This document shows positions 34,957-43,329 of a stretch of 64,000 bases of DNA, one piece after another. The notes under the pieces are model-generated. The model was not told the DNA's origin. It worked only from the letters and a program-made list of their open reading frames with translations, and ran no database searches. Source of the stretch: DAHVFK01 sp035310985 (GTDB lineage Bacteria > Pseudomonadota > Gammaproteobacteria > Burkholderiales > SG8-39); assembly GCA_035310985.1 (NCBI GenBank), contig DATGDH010000029.1:67551-131550 (forward strand). Direction: 5' to 3'. Made by a program: the position numbers and the translations under genes. Each line of letters starts with the position of its first letter. Positions within the stretch are counted from its first letter, which is position 1.

Positions 34957-35994
34957 ATGGATGCTCGCTCCAACGCGAAGTCCCGCGAGCTGGCAGCGCT
35001 CGCGAGCGGGGCCAAGCTCTCCAGGTCGCAACTCGTCGGGCTGGCACTCGCGCTCCTGGCGGCGTTCGCACTGCCGTGGTTCATCAGCGACTATCGCAAC
35101 TTCCAGTTCACGCTGGCAATCAGCTACGCGATGGCGGTGCTGGGGCTGAACATTCTCGTGGGCTACAACGGCCAATTCTCGCTCGGTCACGCCGCCTTCT
35201 ACGCGATCGGCGCGTACACCGCTGCGATCATGATGGAGCAAGGCGGGTTTTCGTATTACTGGACCATCCCGGTGGCCGGGCTGGTCTGCCTGGTGGCAGG
35301 CTTCCTGTTCGGCCTGCCGGCACTGCGCCTCGAGGGCCTCTATCTTGCGCTCGCCACATTCGCTCTCTCGGTTGCTACCCCGCAAATGCTGAAGTACGAC
35401 GCGATATCGCCCTGGACTGGCGGCGTACAGGGCGTCAGCATCACCAAGCCCGATCCGCCCTTCGGTCTGCCGATCTCACAAGACCAGTGGCTGTACCTGT
35501 TTTCGCTTGCGGTGATGCTGGTGCTGTTCGTGTGTGCCTGGAATATGTTGCGCGGCCGCACGGGGCGCGCACTCAAGGCGATCCGCGACAACCCGATCGC
35601 GGCGAGCGCGATGGGCGTCGACACCGCGCTCTATAAATCGCTGACGTTCGGCGTCAGCGCGCTCTACACGGGGATAGCGGGCGCGCTCGGAGCGATCGCG
35701 ATCCAGTTCGTGGCGCCCGATACCTTCAATTTCTTCCTCTCAATAGCGTTTCTCGTCGGCGTTGTGATCGGCGGGCTCGCCTCGATTCCCGGGGCCGTAT
35801 TCGGCGGCTTGGTGATCGTGTTCATCCCCAACTTCGCGGAGCAGGTTTCCAAGGCCGCTCCCTGGGCGATCTACGGCGCCGTCCTGATCCTGTTCATGTA
35901 TTTCATGCCCGCGGGAATTTGGGGCTTCATCAGAATGTTGTATGCTTGGTTTACAAGAAAGCGCGGGGGAGAAAGCGACTCGCGCGCTCGCTGA
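34957..35994 (+). CDS. livM: Branched-chain amino acid type ABC transporter permease (LivM)
   Basis: 345 aa with eight to ten membrane segments. Signature regions are GLNILVGYNGQFSLGHAAFYAIGAY, given here by NGQFSLGHAAFYAIGAYTAA, and RALKAIRDNPIAASAMGVD (cytoplasmic loop that contacts the ATPases). The N-terminal 20 residues are hydrophilic and the C-terminus ends in a basic tail (FTRKRGGESDSRAR). The binding-protein gene follows after about 40 bases. Confidence 0.95.
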   Translation: MDARSNAKSRELAALASGAKLSRSQLVGLALALLAAFALPWFISDYRNFQFTLAISYAMAVLGLNILVGYNGQFSLGHAAFYAIGAYTAAIMMEQGGFSYYWTIPVAGLVCLVAGFLFGLPALRLEGLYLALATFALSVATPQMLKYDAISPWTGGVQGVSITKPDPPFGLPISQDQWLYLFSLAVMLVLFVCAWNMLRGRTGRALKAIRDNPIAASAMGVDTALYKSLTFGVSALYTGIAGALGAIAIQFVAPDTFNFFLSIAFLVGVVIGGLASIPGAVFGGLVIVFIPNFAEQVSKAAPWAIYGAVLILFMYFMPAGIWGFIRMLYAWFTRKRGGESDSRAR

Positions 35995-36035
35995 CCGGGA
36001 GCAGCCGTCATAGTTCACAAAGGAGGAGGTGCGTG

Positions 36036-37247
36036 ATGCTTCACAGAAAACTGCTGGTGGCGGCCGCGGCCGTCGCATTGACGATCGGCGCGGGCCCTGT
36101 CGCCGCCAAGAAGATGTACGGCCCAGGGGTCACGGACACGGAGATCAAGATCGGCAACATCAACCCCTACAGCGGACCCGCCTCGGCTTACGGCGCCATC
36201 GGCAAGGGTATCGCCGCCTACTTCAAGATGGTGAACGACAACGGCGGCGTGAACGGGCGCAAGATCGACTTCATCAGTCTGGACGACGGCTATAGCCCGC
36301 CCAAGGCCGTCGAGGCGGCGCGCGAGCTCGTCGAGAAGGACCAGGCGCTCCTCATCTTCCAGTCCCTTGGCACGCCGAGCAATACCGCGATCCACAAGTA
36401 CATGAACGCGAAGAAGGTGCCGCAGCTCTTCGTGGCCACCGGCGCTGGCAAGTGGAACGACCCGAAGCACTTCCACTGGACCATGGGCTGGCAGCCGTCC
36501 TATCCCGGTGAAGCAGAGATCTACGCGGCCTGGCTGCTCAAGAACAAGCCGAACGCCAAGGTTGGGATCCTGTACCAGAACGACGACTACGGTAAGGACT
36601 ACCTGGACGGGTTCCTCAAGGGGCTGGGCGCGAAGGCGAAGACGATGGTGGTGGCCAAGGAGTCCTACGAGGTGACGGACCCCACAGTCGACTCGCAGAT
36701 CATCAAGCTCAAGGATTCGGGCGCAGACACGTTCTTCAACATCACCACGCCGAAGTTCGCCGCTCAAGCGATCCGCAAGGCCTACGACTCGGGCTGGAAG
36801 CCGCTGCAGTTTCTAAACAACGTTTCAAGTGCGATCGGGTCGGTGCTGAAGCCTGCCGGATTCGAGCAATCGACCGGAGTGATCACGACCGTGTACCAGA
36901 TGGACTACAGCGACCCGCAGTTCAAAGATGATCCTGCCATGAAGGCGTGGGACGCGTGGATGGACAAGTACATGCCGGGCGCCGACAAGACCAACGGCAA
37001 CTACATCTTCGCCTACAACGTGGCCTATACGATGGTCCAGGTGCTGAAGCAGGCCGGCGACGACCTGACCCGCGCGAATGTCATGAAGCAGGCCGCGAAC
37101 CTGAAGAATGTCAAGGTTCCGCTGTTGCTGCCCGGGATCACGGTGGATACCTCACCGACCGACTACGCCCCGATCCAGTGCGAGCAGCTGGCGAAGTTCG
37201 ACGGTAAAGAGTGGCACCGCTTCGGCGACGTGATCTGCCCGAAATAA
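36036..37247 (+). CDS. ABC transporter periplasmic substrate-binding protein (LivK-like)
   Basis: 403 aa from ATG 36036 behind AAAGGAGGAGG; a GTG directly before it is also possible. Signal peptide of about 23 residues (LLVAAAAVALTIGAGPVAAKK), no lipobox, so soluble in the periplasm. The mature protein has the type I binding-protein fold: TEIKIGNINPYSGPASAYG, then GVNGRKIDFISLDDGYSPPKA and VGILYQNDDYGKDYLDGF. It captures the substrate of the liv-type transporter. The branched-chain amino acid label is generic; aromatic acids or amides are equally possible. Confidence 0.93.
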   Translation: MLHRKLLVAAAAVALTIGAGPVAAKKMYGPGVTDTEIKIGNINPYSGPASAYGAIGKGIAAYFKMVNDNGGVNGRKIDFISLDDGYSPPKAVEAARELVEKDQALLIFQSLGTPSNTAIHKYMNAKKVPQLFVATGAGKWNDPKHFHWTMGWQPSYPGEAEIYAAWLLKNKPNAKVGILYQNDDYGKDYLDGFLKGLGAKAKTMVVAKESYEVTDPTVDSQIIKLKDSGADTFFNITTPKFAAQAIRKAYDSGWKPLQFLNNVSSAIGSVLKPAGFEQSTGVITTVYQMDYSDPQFKDDPAMKAWDAWMDKYMPGADKTNGNYIFAYNVAYTMVQVLKQAGDDLTRANVMKQAANLKNVKVPLLLPGITVDTSPTDYAPIQCEQLAKFDGKEWHRFGDVICPK

Positions 37248-37269
37248 GCTCCAGTCAGGAGTGTAGTGA

Positions 37270-37304
37270 GAAGGCCCGTCGAAATCGGCGGGCCTTTTCT
37301 TTTT
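37270..37304 (+). terminator. Rho-independent terminator after the ABC transporter operon
   Basis: AAGGCCCG and CGGGCCTT form the stem around a short AT-containing loop, followed by TTCTTTTT. It lies about 20 bases after the binding-protein gene and just before the convergent ribE stop. Confidence 0.85.
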
Positions 37305-37310
37305 CGCCGT

Positions 37311-37898
37311 TCAGCGCGCGGCGAGCATCCGCTCGAGGTAGCGCGCGATCAGGTCGATCTCCAGGTTGACGCGCGCGCCGCGCTCCAGGCGCGAAAGCGT
37401 GGTGGCGACCAGCGTGTGCGGGATCAAGTTGATGTCGAACGCGTCGCCCTCGACCCGGTTGACTGTCAGCGAGACGCCGTCGACGCAGATCGAGCCCTTG
37501 CGCGCGACGTAGCGCGCCAGTTCGCGTGGCGCGCGCAGCCGCAGCAGCATCGACTCGCCGGCACGCTCGAGAGCGAGCACCTCGCCGAGGCCGTCGACGT
37601 GTCCGGTGACAAGATGTCCGCCGAGCTTGTCGCCCAGACGGAGCGACTTCTCGAGGTTCACGTTACCCGGCCGATCGAACCCCACCGTGCACGCCAGCGT
37701 CTCGCGCGAGACGTCGAAAGACAAGCGCTTGCCCGCGATCGCAGCCACGGTCAGGCAGGCGCCTTGCACGCACACCGAATCGCCGAGCGCGACGTCCGAC
37801 AGCTCGAATCCGTCCGCCGCGACCGTGATGCGCACGCCAGCTTCGAGCGGGGCCACCGCCTCGATCGTCCCAATCGCCTGCACGATGCCGGTGAACAT
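37311..37898 (-). CDS. ribE: Riboflavin synthase alpha chain
   Basis: 195 aa with two lumazine-binding repeats: MFTGIVQAIGTIEAV with DSVCVQGACLTV in the first, and GGHLVTGHVDGLGEV with GSICVDGVSLTVN in the second. It converts two 6,7-dimethyl-8-ribityllumazine molecules to riboflavin. The ATG overlaps the ribD stop as TGATG. Called ribC or ribE depending on species. I saw no FMN riboswitch near it. Confidence 0.96.
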   Translation of the reverse strand: MFTGIVQAIGTIEAVAPLEAGVRITVAADGFELSDVALGDSVCVQGACLTVAAIAGKRLSFDVSRETLACTVGFDRPGNVNLEKSLRLGDKLGGHLVTGHVDGLGEVLALERAGESMLLRLRAPRELARYVARKGSICVDGVSLTVNRVEGDAFDINLIPHTLVATTLSRLERGARVNLEIDLIARYLERMLAAR

Positions 37899-38968
37899 CA
37901 GAGCCTCGCGAGAATTCTCAAGTCTGTGCCGATTCGGTCGACCGAGCGCAGCGTCAATTGGATCCGCTCGTCGAGCGCGGCCACCGTCGGAAGGTCGAAC
38001 ATGCCCTGCGCCGCATCGCCGAGGATGCTCGGCGCAAGATAGATCAGCAGTTCGTCGACGCAGCGCTCGCGCAGCAGCGACCCGTTCAGCTTGAATCCCG
38101 CTTCGACGTGCAGCTCGTTCACGCCGCGGCGCGCGAGCTCGGCGAGCATGGCGCGCAGGTCGACCTTGCCGCGCGCGTCCGGGAGCGCGATCGCCTCGAC
38201 GCCCTGGGGCGGCTCGTTGCCCGTGGCGCCGCAGAAGACGAGGACGTTCCCGCCCTGCAGGATGCGCGCCCCGGGCGGAGTCTCGAGCCGGCTGTCGACC
38301 AGCACGCGCAGCGGCTGGCGCGGCGTGTCCACCTCGCGCACCGTAAGGCGCGGATCGTCCGCCCGCACGGTGCCGATGCCGGTGAGCAACGCGCAGGCGC
38401 GCGCGCGCCAGTGATGGCCGTCCCTGCGCGCATCGGCGCCCGTGATCCACTGCGATTTCCCGTTCGCCAGGGCGGTCCTGCCGTCGAGCGTGGCTGCGAT
38501 TTTCATGCGCACCCAGGGACGGCCGCGCGTCACGCGCGACACGAAGCCGATATTGAGCTCGCGCGCCTCGTCCTCGAGCAGCCCCTGCTCGAAGCGCACG
38601 CCGGCCGCCGCGAGGCGCCCCGCGCCCCGCGCGGCCTCGGGATTCGGATCGCGCATCGCTGCCACTACCCGCGCGATTCCCGCGCCCGCGAGCGCATCGG
38701 TACACGGCGGAGTGCGGCCGTAGTGGTTGCAGGGCTCGAGCGTGACGTAGGCGGTGGCGCCCCGCGCAGCGCCGCCCGCCGCAGCGAGCGCGAGTGTCTC
38801 GGCGTGCGGTGCACCCGCCTTCTCGTGCCAGCCTTCGGCGACGATGCGTTCGCCTTGCGTGAGCACGCAGCCGACGCGCGGGTTGGGCGTGGTGGTGTAC
38901 AGACCGCGCTCCGCCAGCGCCAGTGCGCGGCGCATCATGGCGTGGTCGAAGGCGGAGAACGAGGTCAC
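37898..38968 (-). CDS. ribD: Bifunctional riboflavin biosynthesis deaminase/reductase RibD
   Basis: 356 aa from GTG 38968 (VTSFSAFDHAMMRRAL). The N-terminal deaminase has the zinc site PHAETLAL and TLEPCNHYGRTPPCTDAL; the C-terminal reductase has MKIAATLDGRTALANGKSQWIT and ELHVEAGFKLNGSLL. It performs steps two and three of riboflavin synthesis from GTP. The GTG overlaps the nrdR stop (GTGA) and its stop overlaps ribE, so nrdR-ribD-ribE are coupled. Confidence 0.96.
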   Translation of the reverse strand: MTSFSAFDHAMMRRALALAERGLYTTTPNPRVGCVLTQGERIVAEGWHEKAGAPHAETLALAAAGGAARGATAYVTLEPCNHYGRTPPCTDALAGAGIARVVAAMRDPNPEAARGAGRLAAAGVRFEQGLLEDEARELNIGFVSRVTRGRPWVRMKIAATLDGRTALANGKSQWITGADARRDGHHWRARACALLTGIGTVRADDPRLTVREVDTPRQPLRVLVDSRLETPPGARILQGGNVLVFCGATGNEPPQGVEAIALPDARGKVDLRAMLAELARRGVNELHVEAGFKLNGSLLRERCVDELLIYLAPSILGDAAQGMFDLPTVAALDERIQLTLRSVDRIGTDLRILARL

Positions 38969-39429
38969 TTCCTGCGCCGCGGCTTCTTGAACTCCTGCAC
39001 CGCCTCGCGGAAGTCGTCCGGCGTCTCGAAGCTGCGGTAGACCGAAGCGAAGCGGATGTAGGCGATCTTGTCCAGCTTGGCGAGCTCGCGCATTACCAGA
39101 TCGCCGACCCGTCTGGTCGGAACCTCGCGTTCGCCCAGCGAGCGCAGCTTCTCCTCGATGCGATCGAGCGCCGCATCCACGGCCTCCGTCGCGACAGGAC
39201 GCTTGCGCAAGGCGACCATCATGCTGCCGAGCAGTTTGTCGCGATCGAAATCGGTGCGGCTGCCGTCCTTCTTCACCAGGCGCGGCATGCGCAGCTCGAC
39301 ACGCTCGTAGGTCGTGAAACGCTTGTCGCATTTCGGGCAGCGGCGCCGCCGCCGGATGACGTTCGCCTCCGGGTTGGAGCGCGTGTCCACCACCTGGGTG
39401 TCGTCGTGGTTGCAGAAGGGGCAGCGCAC
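38965..39429 (-). CDS. nrdR: Transcriptional repressor NrdR
   Basis: 154 aa from GTG 39429. The N-terminal zinc ribbon has MRCPFCNHDDTQVVDTR and RRRRCPKCDKRFTTYER (four cysteines). An ATP-cone follows, with VKKDGSRTDFDRDKLLGSM. NrdR binds NrdR boxes before ribonucleotide reductase genes and represses them when dATP is bound. The order glyA-nrdR-ribD-ribE on one strand is common in proteobacteria. Confidence 0.96.
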   Translation of the reverse strand: MRCPFCNHDDTQVVDTRSNPEANVIRRRRRCPKCDKRFTTYERVELRMPRLVKKDGSRTDFDRDKLLGSMMVALRKRPVATEAVDAALDRIEEKLRSLGEREVPTRRVGDLVMRELAKLDKIAYIRFASVYRSFETPDDFREAVQEFKKPRRRK

Positions 39430-39436
39430 GGCGCGC

Positions 39437-40678
39437 CTACGCGTACACCGGAAAGCTGGCGCACAGCGCCTTGACCTCGCTCGCCACATGGCGGATGCGC
39501 GCGTCTTCCGAGGGGCCGTCGAGCACATCGGCGATCAGGTTCGCGAGGATCTCGGCCTCGCCGCCGCGGAACCCGCGCGTGGTCATCGCCGCGGTGCCGA
39601 TGCGGATGCCTGAGGTGACCGTCGGCTTCTCCGGGTCGTTCGGGATCGCGTTCTTGTTGACGGTGATGTGCGCGCGCCCCAGGGCACCCTCGGCGTCCTT
39701 GCCGGTAATGCCCTTCTTGCGCAGGTCGACGAGGAACATGTGGCAGTCCGTGCGTCCCGACACGATGCGCACGCCGCGCTCGGCGAGCACCCGCACCATG
39801 GCGCGCGCATTGTCGAGCACGTGCTGCTGGTAGTCGCGGAAATCGGGGCGCAGCGCCTCACCGAACGCGACCGCCTTGGCGGCGATGACGTGCATCAGCG
39901 GACCGCCCTGGATGCCCGGAAAGATCGCCGAGTTGATCGCACGCTCCTGCTCCGGCCTGCCCAGGATCAGTCCGCCGCGCGGCCCACGCAGTGTCTTGTG
40001 CGTGGTGCTGGTGACGAAGTCCGCGATCCCCACCGGCGAGGGATACAGCCCGACGGCGACCAACCCCGCGTAGTGCGCCATGTCCGCCATCAGCAGCGCG
40101 CCCGCCTTGTCGGCGATGGCGCGAAAGCGCCTCCAGTCGATCGCCGGCGCGTAGGCCGACGCGCCTGCCACGATCATCTGCGGCCGGTGCTGCATGGCGA
40201 GCGCCTCGACCTGCTCATAGTCGATCTCCTCGTTTTCGTCCAAGCCGTACGACAACACCCGGTAGAGCTTGCCGGACAGGTTGACGGGCGATCCGTGCGT
40301 CAGGTGCCCGCCGTGCGCGAGCGACATACCGAGGATCGTGTCGCCCGGCTTGAGTGCCGCCGCGTACACCGCCTGGTTGGCCTGCGAGCCCGAGTGAGGC
40401 TGGACGTTCGCCCAGCCGGCGCCGAACAGCCGCGTGGCGCGCTCGATGGCGATCTGCTCGGCCATGTCGACGTACTCGCAGCCGCCGTAGTAGCGCTTGC
40501 CCGGATATCCTTCCGCGTACTTGTTGGTCAGCTGCGAACCCTGCGCGACCAGCACAGCCGGACTGACGTAGTTCTCCGAGGCGATCAGCTCGATGTGGTC
40601 TTCCTGGCGACGGTGCTCCAGGCGTATCGCATTCCAGAGCTCGGGGTCGGATTGCGCGAGTAGATTGGCGGCAAACAT
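39437..40678 (-). CDS. glyA: Serine hydroxymethyltransferase
   Basis: 413 aa. PLP enzyme interconverting serine and glycine with tetrahydrofolate, the main source of one-carbon units used by PurN and ThyA in this window. Motifs: ENYVSPAVLVAQGSQLTNKYAEGYPGKRYYGG (in part YPGKRYYGG), ADMAHYAGLVAVGLYPSP, and TSTTHKTLRGPRGGLI with the PLP lysine. It ends 8 bases before nrdR, so the two are probably co-transcribed. Confidence 0.97.
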   Translation of the reverse strand: MFAANLLAQSDPELWNAIRLEHRRQEDHIELIASENYVSPAVLVAQGSQLTNKYAEGYPGKRYYGGCEYVDMAEQIAIERATRLFGAGWANVQPHSGSQANQAVYAAALKPGDTILGMSLAHGGHLTHGSPVNLSGKLYRVLSYGLDENEEIDYEQVEALAMQHRPQMIVAGASAYAPAIDWRRFRAIADKAGALLMADMAHYAGLVAVGLYPSPVGIADFVTSTTHKTLRGPRGGLILGRPEQERAINSAIFPGIQGGPLMHVIAAKAVAFGEALRPDFRDYQQHVLDNARAMVRVLAERGVRIVSGRTDCHMFLVDLRKKGITGKDAEGALGRAHITVNKNAIPNDPEKPTVTSGIRIGTAAMTTRGFRGGEAEILANLIADVLDGPSEDARIRHVASEVKALCASFPVYA

Positions 40679-40730
40679 GTCGGGTTGGGAGGGCGGAAAC
40701 GCGCGATTCTACCGTGACCCGCCCCGCCGC

Positions 40731-41624
40731 TCAGTCGCCCTTGGGCTCGGTGCGGAAACGCAGCGCGTGCTCGCCGTGCTCGCTGGCGGTGCGGCCCAGC
40801 CCGATCCAGCCGCGCTCACCGAGCACCGCTTCCTCGCGGCGCAGCACGATCTCCCTTCCCCCGCTGTCCGCCAGCAGGTAGGTGCCGTTGGAGGACGTGT
40901 CGGCGAGGACGAAGTGCCCGCCGCGCGGCACGATGCGCGCGTGGAAGCGCGATGCGAGATTGCTCGTGACCACGACGTCGTTCGCCTTGTCGCGGCCGAG
41001 GCGCACCTCCCCCGCATCGCGCGCGATTGAAACCGCCGTACCCGCGTACGCGAGCTTGAGCTCCGTGTCTACCTCGCGCGCGCGCATCACGTTTGCTTCG
41101 GTAAGGTCGAGATCGGCGCGCCACAGCATCTCGTACGCGGTCACCGTTTCCTGCCTGCCCTTCAGCCGTACGGGAAACAGCATGCGGCAGCGCTGGCGCA
41201 GTTCGGGCGGAAGCGCGTCGAGCGTCTGCTCGTTGGTGAGAACCTGCTCGGAGTTCGCGATCGAGGCGAGCCGTGCGCAGACATTCACGGTGTCGCCGAA
41301 CACGTCATCGCCGGCGAGCACCACCGGGCCGAAGGTGAAGGCGACTTTGATCGCCAGCTTGGGCGACGCCTCCGGATCGCGCGCGGCGACCGCTTTCTGC
41401 ATGTCGCAGGCGGCGCGCGCCGCGGCGCCGGGGTCGCCGAATGCGCACACGATGCCGTCGCCGAGGTGCTTGATCACCGTGCCGCCGGCGCGCGCAACGT
41501 CCGCCTGAAGGCCTTGCAGCAGCCGATCGATGAGGCCGAGCGCGCGCGCGTCGCCGAGCGACTCGTAGATCGTGGTGCTGTCGGTAACGTCGGCGAAGAG
41601 GATCGCTCGCTCGGCCGTGTGCAC
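40731..41624 (-). CDS. Class III adenylate/guanylate cyclase domain fused to an FHA domain
   Basis: 297 aa from GTG 41624. Residues 1-170 are a cyclase homology domain with intact catalytic positions: LFADVTDSTTIYE (metal Asp), VIKHLGDGIVCAFG (substrate Lys and second Asp) and DVFGDTVNVCARLASIA (Asn and Arg). Residues about 200-290 are an FHA domain: VRLGRDKANDVVV, SRFHARI and DTSSNGTYL, which binds phosphothreonine. The layout suggests a soluble cyclase controlled by Ser/Thr phosphorylation; a Ser/Thr kinase is encoded at 59.7 kb. The link is inferred. Confidence 0.9.
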   Translation of the reverse strand: MHTAERAILFADVTDSTTIYESLGDARALGLIDRLLQGLQADVARAGGTVIKHLGDGIVCAFGDPGAAARAACDMQKAVAARDPEASPKLAIKVAFTFGPVVLAGDDVFGDTVNVCARLASIANSEQVLTNEQTLDALPPELRQRCRMLFPVRLKGRQETVTAYEMLWRADLDLTEANVMRAREVDTELKLAYAGTAVSIARDAGEVRLGRDKANDVVVTSNLASRFHARIVPRGGHFVLADTSSNGTYLLADSGGREIVLRREEAVLGERGWIGLGRTASEHGEHALRFRTEPKGD

Positions 41625-41687
41625 TTCGGGATCCCGCTGCTGGAAAGCGCGCGATTTTATCGTATCGTCGCGCGCGACACGACTGCG

Positions 41688-42275
41688 CTAGACCGCCAGC
41701 GGCGGCGCGAGATCGCCCGGCGCGTCGATGTCGCGGATCACGCCCGGGTCGCCGCACGGCACCTTGACCAGCAGCGACGCGTGCCGCTCGAGCAGGCTGC
41801 GGGCGCCTTGGTCGCCGCCGAGCGTCAGCAGCTCATCGCGGAAGCGCCCCGAGATGCCGACCGGATGGCCGCGTCGGCGGCGGAAGTACGGCGCCGCCAG
41901 CAGCGCGCCCTTTTCCAGCGCTTCGCGTACCGCGGCGATCGAGCTCGGCCGCACGAACGGCATATCGGCCAGCGCAACGACGTAGCCCTGCGCCTCGCCC
42001 GCAGCGCGCACCGCGCAGGCCAGGCTCGCGCCCATGCCTTCGCGCGCCTCCGGGCACACGACCACCTCGCATCCCTCGGTGGCGAGTTCGCGCGCGCTCT
42101 CTTCGGCACCCGGGCGCACGACCGCGATCACGCGCGGGAACTGGCCCAGCAGATGCCGCGCCGCCTGCACCGCGATCGACACGCCGTGCGGCAGGCGATG
42201 GCGCAGCTTGTCCGAGCCGAAACGCGAGGCCGAACCGGCCGCCAGCAGCAGCCCGAGGATACCCGGGTGGCTCAA
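41688..42275 (-). CDS. MocA/MobA-like molybdopterin nucleotidyltransferase
   Basis: 195 aa from TTG 42275, which overlaps the XdhC stop (TTGA). The N-terminus GLLLAAGSASRFGSDKL is the NTP-transferase loop, followed by VALADMPFVRPSSI (metal Asp). MocA adds CMP to molybdopterin to make the MCD cofactor required by CoxL-type enzymes; MobA uses GMP. Context next to XdhC and the cox operon favours the MocA role. Likely specific maturation factor for the hydroxylase encoded at 46.5-50.2 kb. Confidence 0.87.
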   Translation of the reverse strand: MSHPGILGLLLAAGSASRFGSDKLRHRLPHGVSIAVQAARHLLGQFPRVIAVVRPGAEESARELATEGCEVVVCPEAREGMGASLACAVRAAGEAQGYVVALADMPFVRPSSIAAVREALEKGALLAAPYFRRRRGHPVGISGRFRDELLTLGGDQGARSLLERHASLLVKVPCGDPGVIRDIDAPGDLAPPLAV

Positions 42276-43288
42276 GCTTTCTGCGGCGCGACCTCGCAGG
42301 CCGATGGCGCGAAGCGGCTCTTCTCCTTTTCGTCCCAGTCGGGCGAGGCGACCCCGTGGCGCACCGCGGTCATCTCGGCGAGGATCGCTACCGCGATCTC
42401 GGGCGGCGTCTTTGAGCCGATGTACAGGCCGACCGGGCCGCGCAGACGCGCGATTTCCGCATCCGATAGATCGAATTCCCGCAGGCGCCGGCGGCGCGCA
42501 TCGTTGTTCTTTTTCGAACCGATCGCGCCAACGTAGAAGGCCGCCGATTTCAGCGCCTCGAGCAGCGCCATGTCGTCCAGCTTGGGATCGTGTGTGAGCG
42601 CCACCACCGCGCTGTGGCCGTCGAGATTGAGGCCGGAAATCACGTCATCCGGCATGCCGCGATCGAGCGTCACTCCGGGCAGGTCCCAGCCGTCCGCGTA
42701 CTCTTCGCGCGGATCGATTACCGTCACGTGGTAGTCGAGCATCTTGCCCATCCCGGCGAGGTAGCGTGTGAGTTGGCCGGCGCCGATCAGCACCAGCCGC
42801 CAGCGCGGACCGTGCACCGTGGTGAGCAGCTTGCCGTCGTACTCCAGCACGTCCTGCCAGCCGCCCGGTTCGAGCGTGACGCGGCCAGAATCCATCTCCA
42901 GGCGCCGCCGCACGAGCTGCTGCTTGCCGATCGTCTCGAGCAACTCGCCGATCCTGCTCGCCGCAGTCACCGGCTCGAGGACGATCTGCAGGGTCCCGCC
43001 GCAGGGCAGGCCCCAGCGCGTGGCTTCCTGGTTGGTAACCCCGTAGGTCAGTTCCTGGGGCCTGGTCGCTGCCACGGCCTTGGCGCGCACCTTTTCGACT
43101 AGGTCGTCCTCGACGCAGCCGCCCGAAACCGAGCCGGAGATCTGCCCGTCGTCGCGCACGGCGACCAGCGCACCTACCGGCCTCGGCGCCGATCCCCAAG
43201 TCTTCACGATCGTACCCAGGGTGACGCCACGACCCGCCGCGCGCCACGTCTCGGCGTCGCGCAATACCTCGATGTCCACGCTGTCCAT
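42272..43288 (-). CDS. XdhC family molybdenum cofactor maturation protein
   Basis: 338 aa. XdhC/CoxI-type: N-terminal GVTLGTIVKTWGSAPRPVGA and DGQISGSVSGGCVEDDLVEK; a Rossmann-like C-terminal part with WRLVLIGAGQLTRYLAGMGK, HDPKLDDMALLEAL, FYVGAIGSKKN and YIGSKTPPEIAVAILAEMTA. XdhC binds the molybdenum cofactor and promotes insertion of the sulfido ligand before transfer to the apo-enzyme. It overlaps the MocA-like gene by 4 bases and lies in the same strand group as the two-component system. Confidence 0.93.
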   Translation of the reverse strand: MDSVDIEVLRDAETWRAAGRGVTLGTIVKTWGSAPRPVGALVAVRDDGQISGSVSGGCVEDDLVEKVRAKAVAATRPQELTYGVTNQEATRWGLPCGGTLQIVLEPVTAASRIGELLETIGKQQLVRRRLEMDSGRVTLEPGGWQDVLEYDGKLLTTVHGPRWRLVLIGAGQLTRYLAGMGKMLDYHVTVIDPREEYADGWDLPGVTLDRGMPDDVISGLNLDGHSAVVALTHDPKLDDMALLEALKSAAFYVGAIGSKKNNDARRRRLREFDLSDAEIARLRGPVGLYIGSKTPPEIAVAILAEMTAVRHGVASPDWDEKEKSRFAPSACEVAPQKA

Positions 43289-43329
43289 GATCGGTCTCCC
43301 GCTTGCAGTGATGGAGCTATTCTATTCTC

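Noticed and set aside
37899..39000. Possible FMN riboswitch for the riboflavin genes
   Set aside because: nrdR, ribD and ribE overlap one another, leaving no untranslated space for an RFN element.
40679..40730. Possible glycine riboswitch before glyA
   Set aside because: The gap is only 52 bases and shows no tandem aptamer-like structure.
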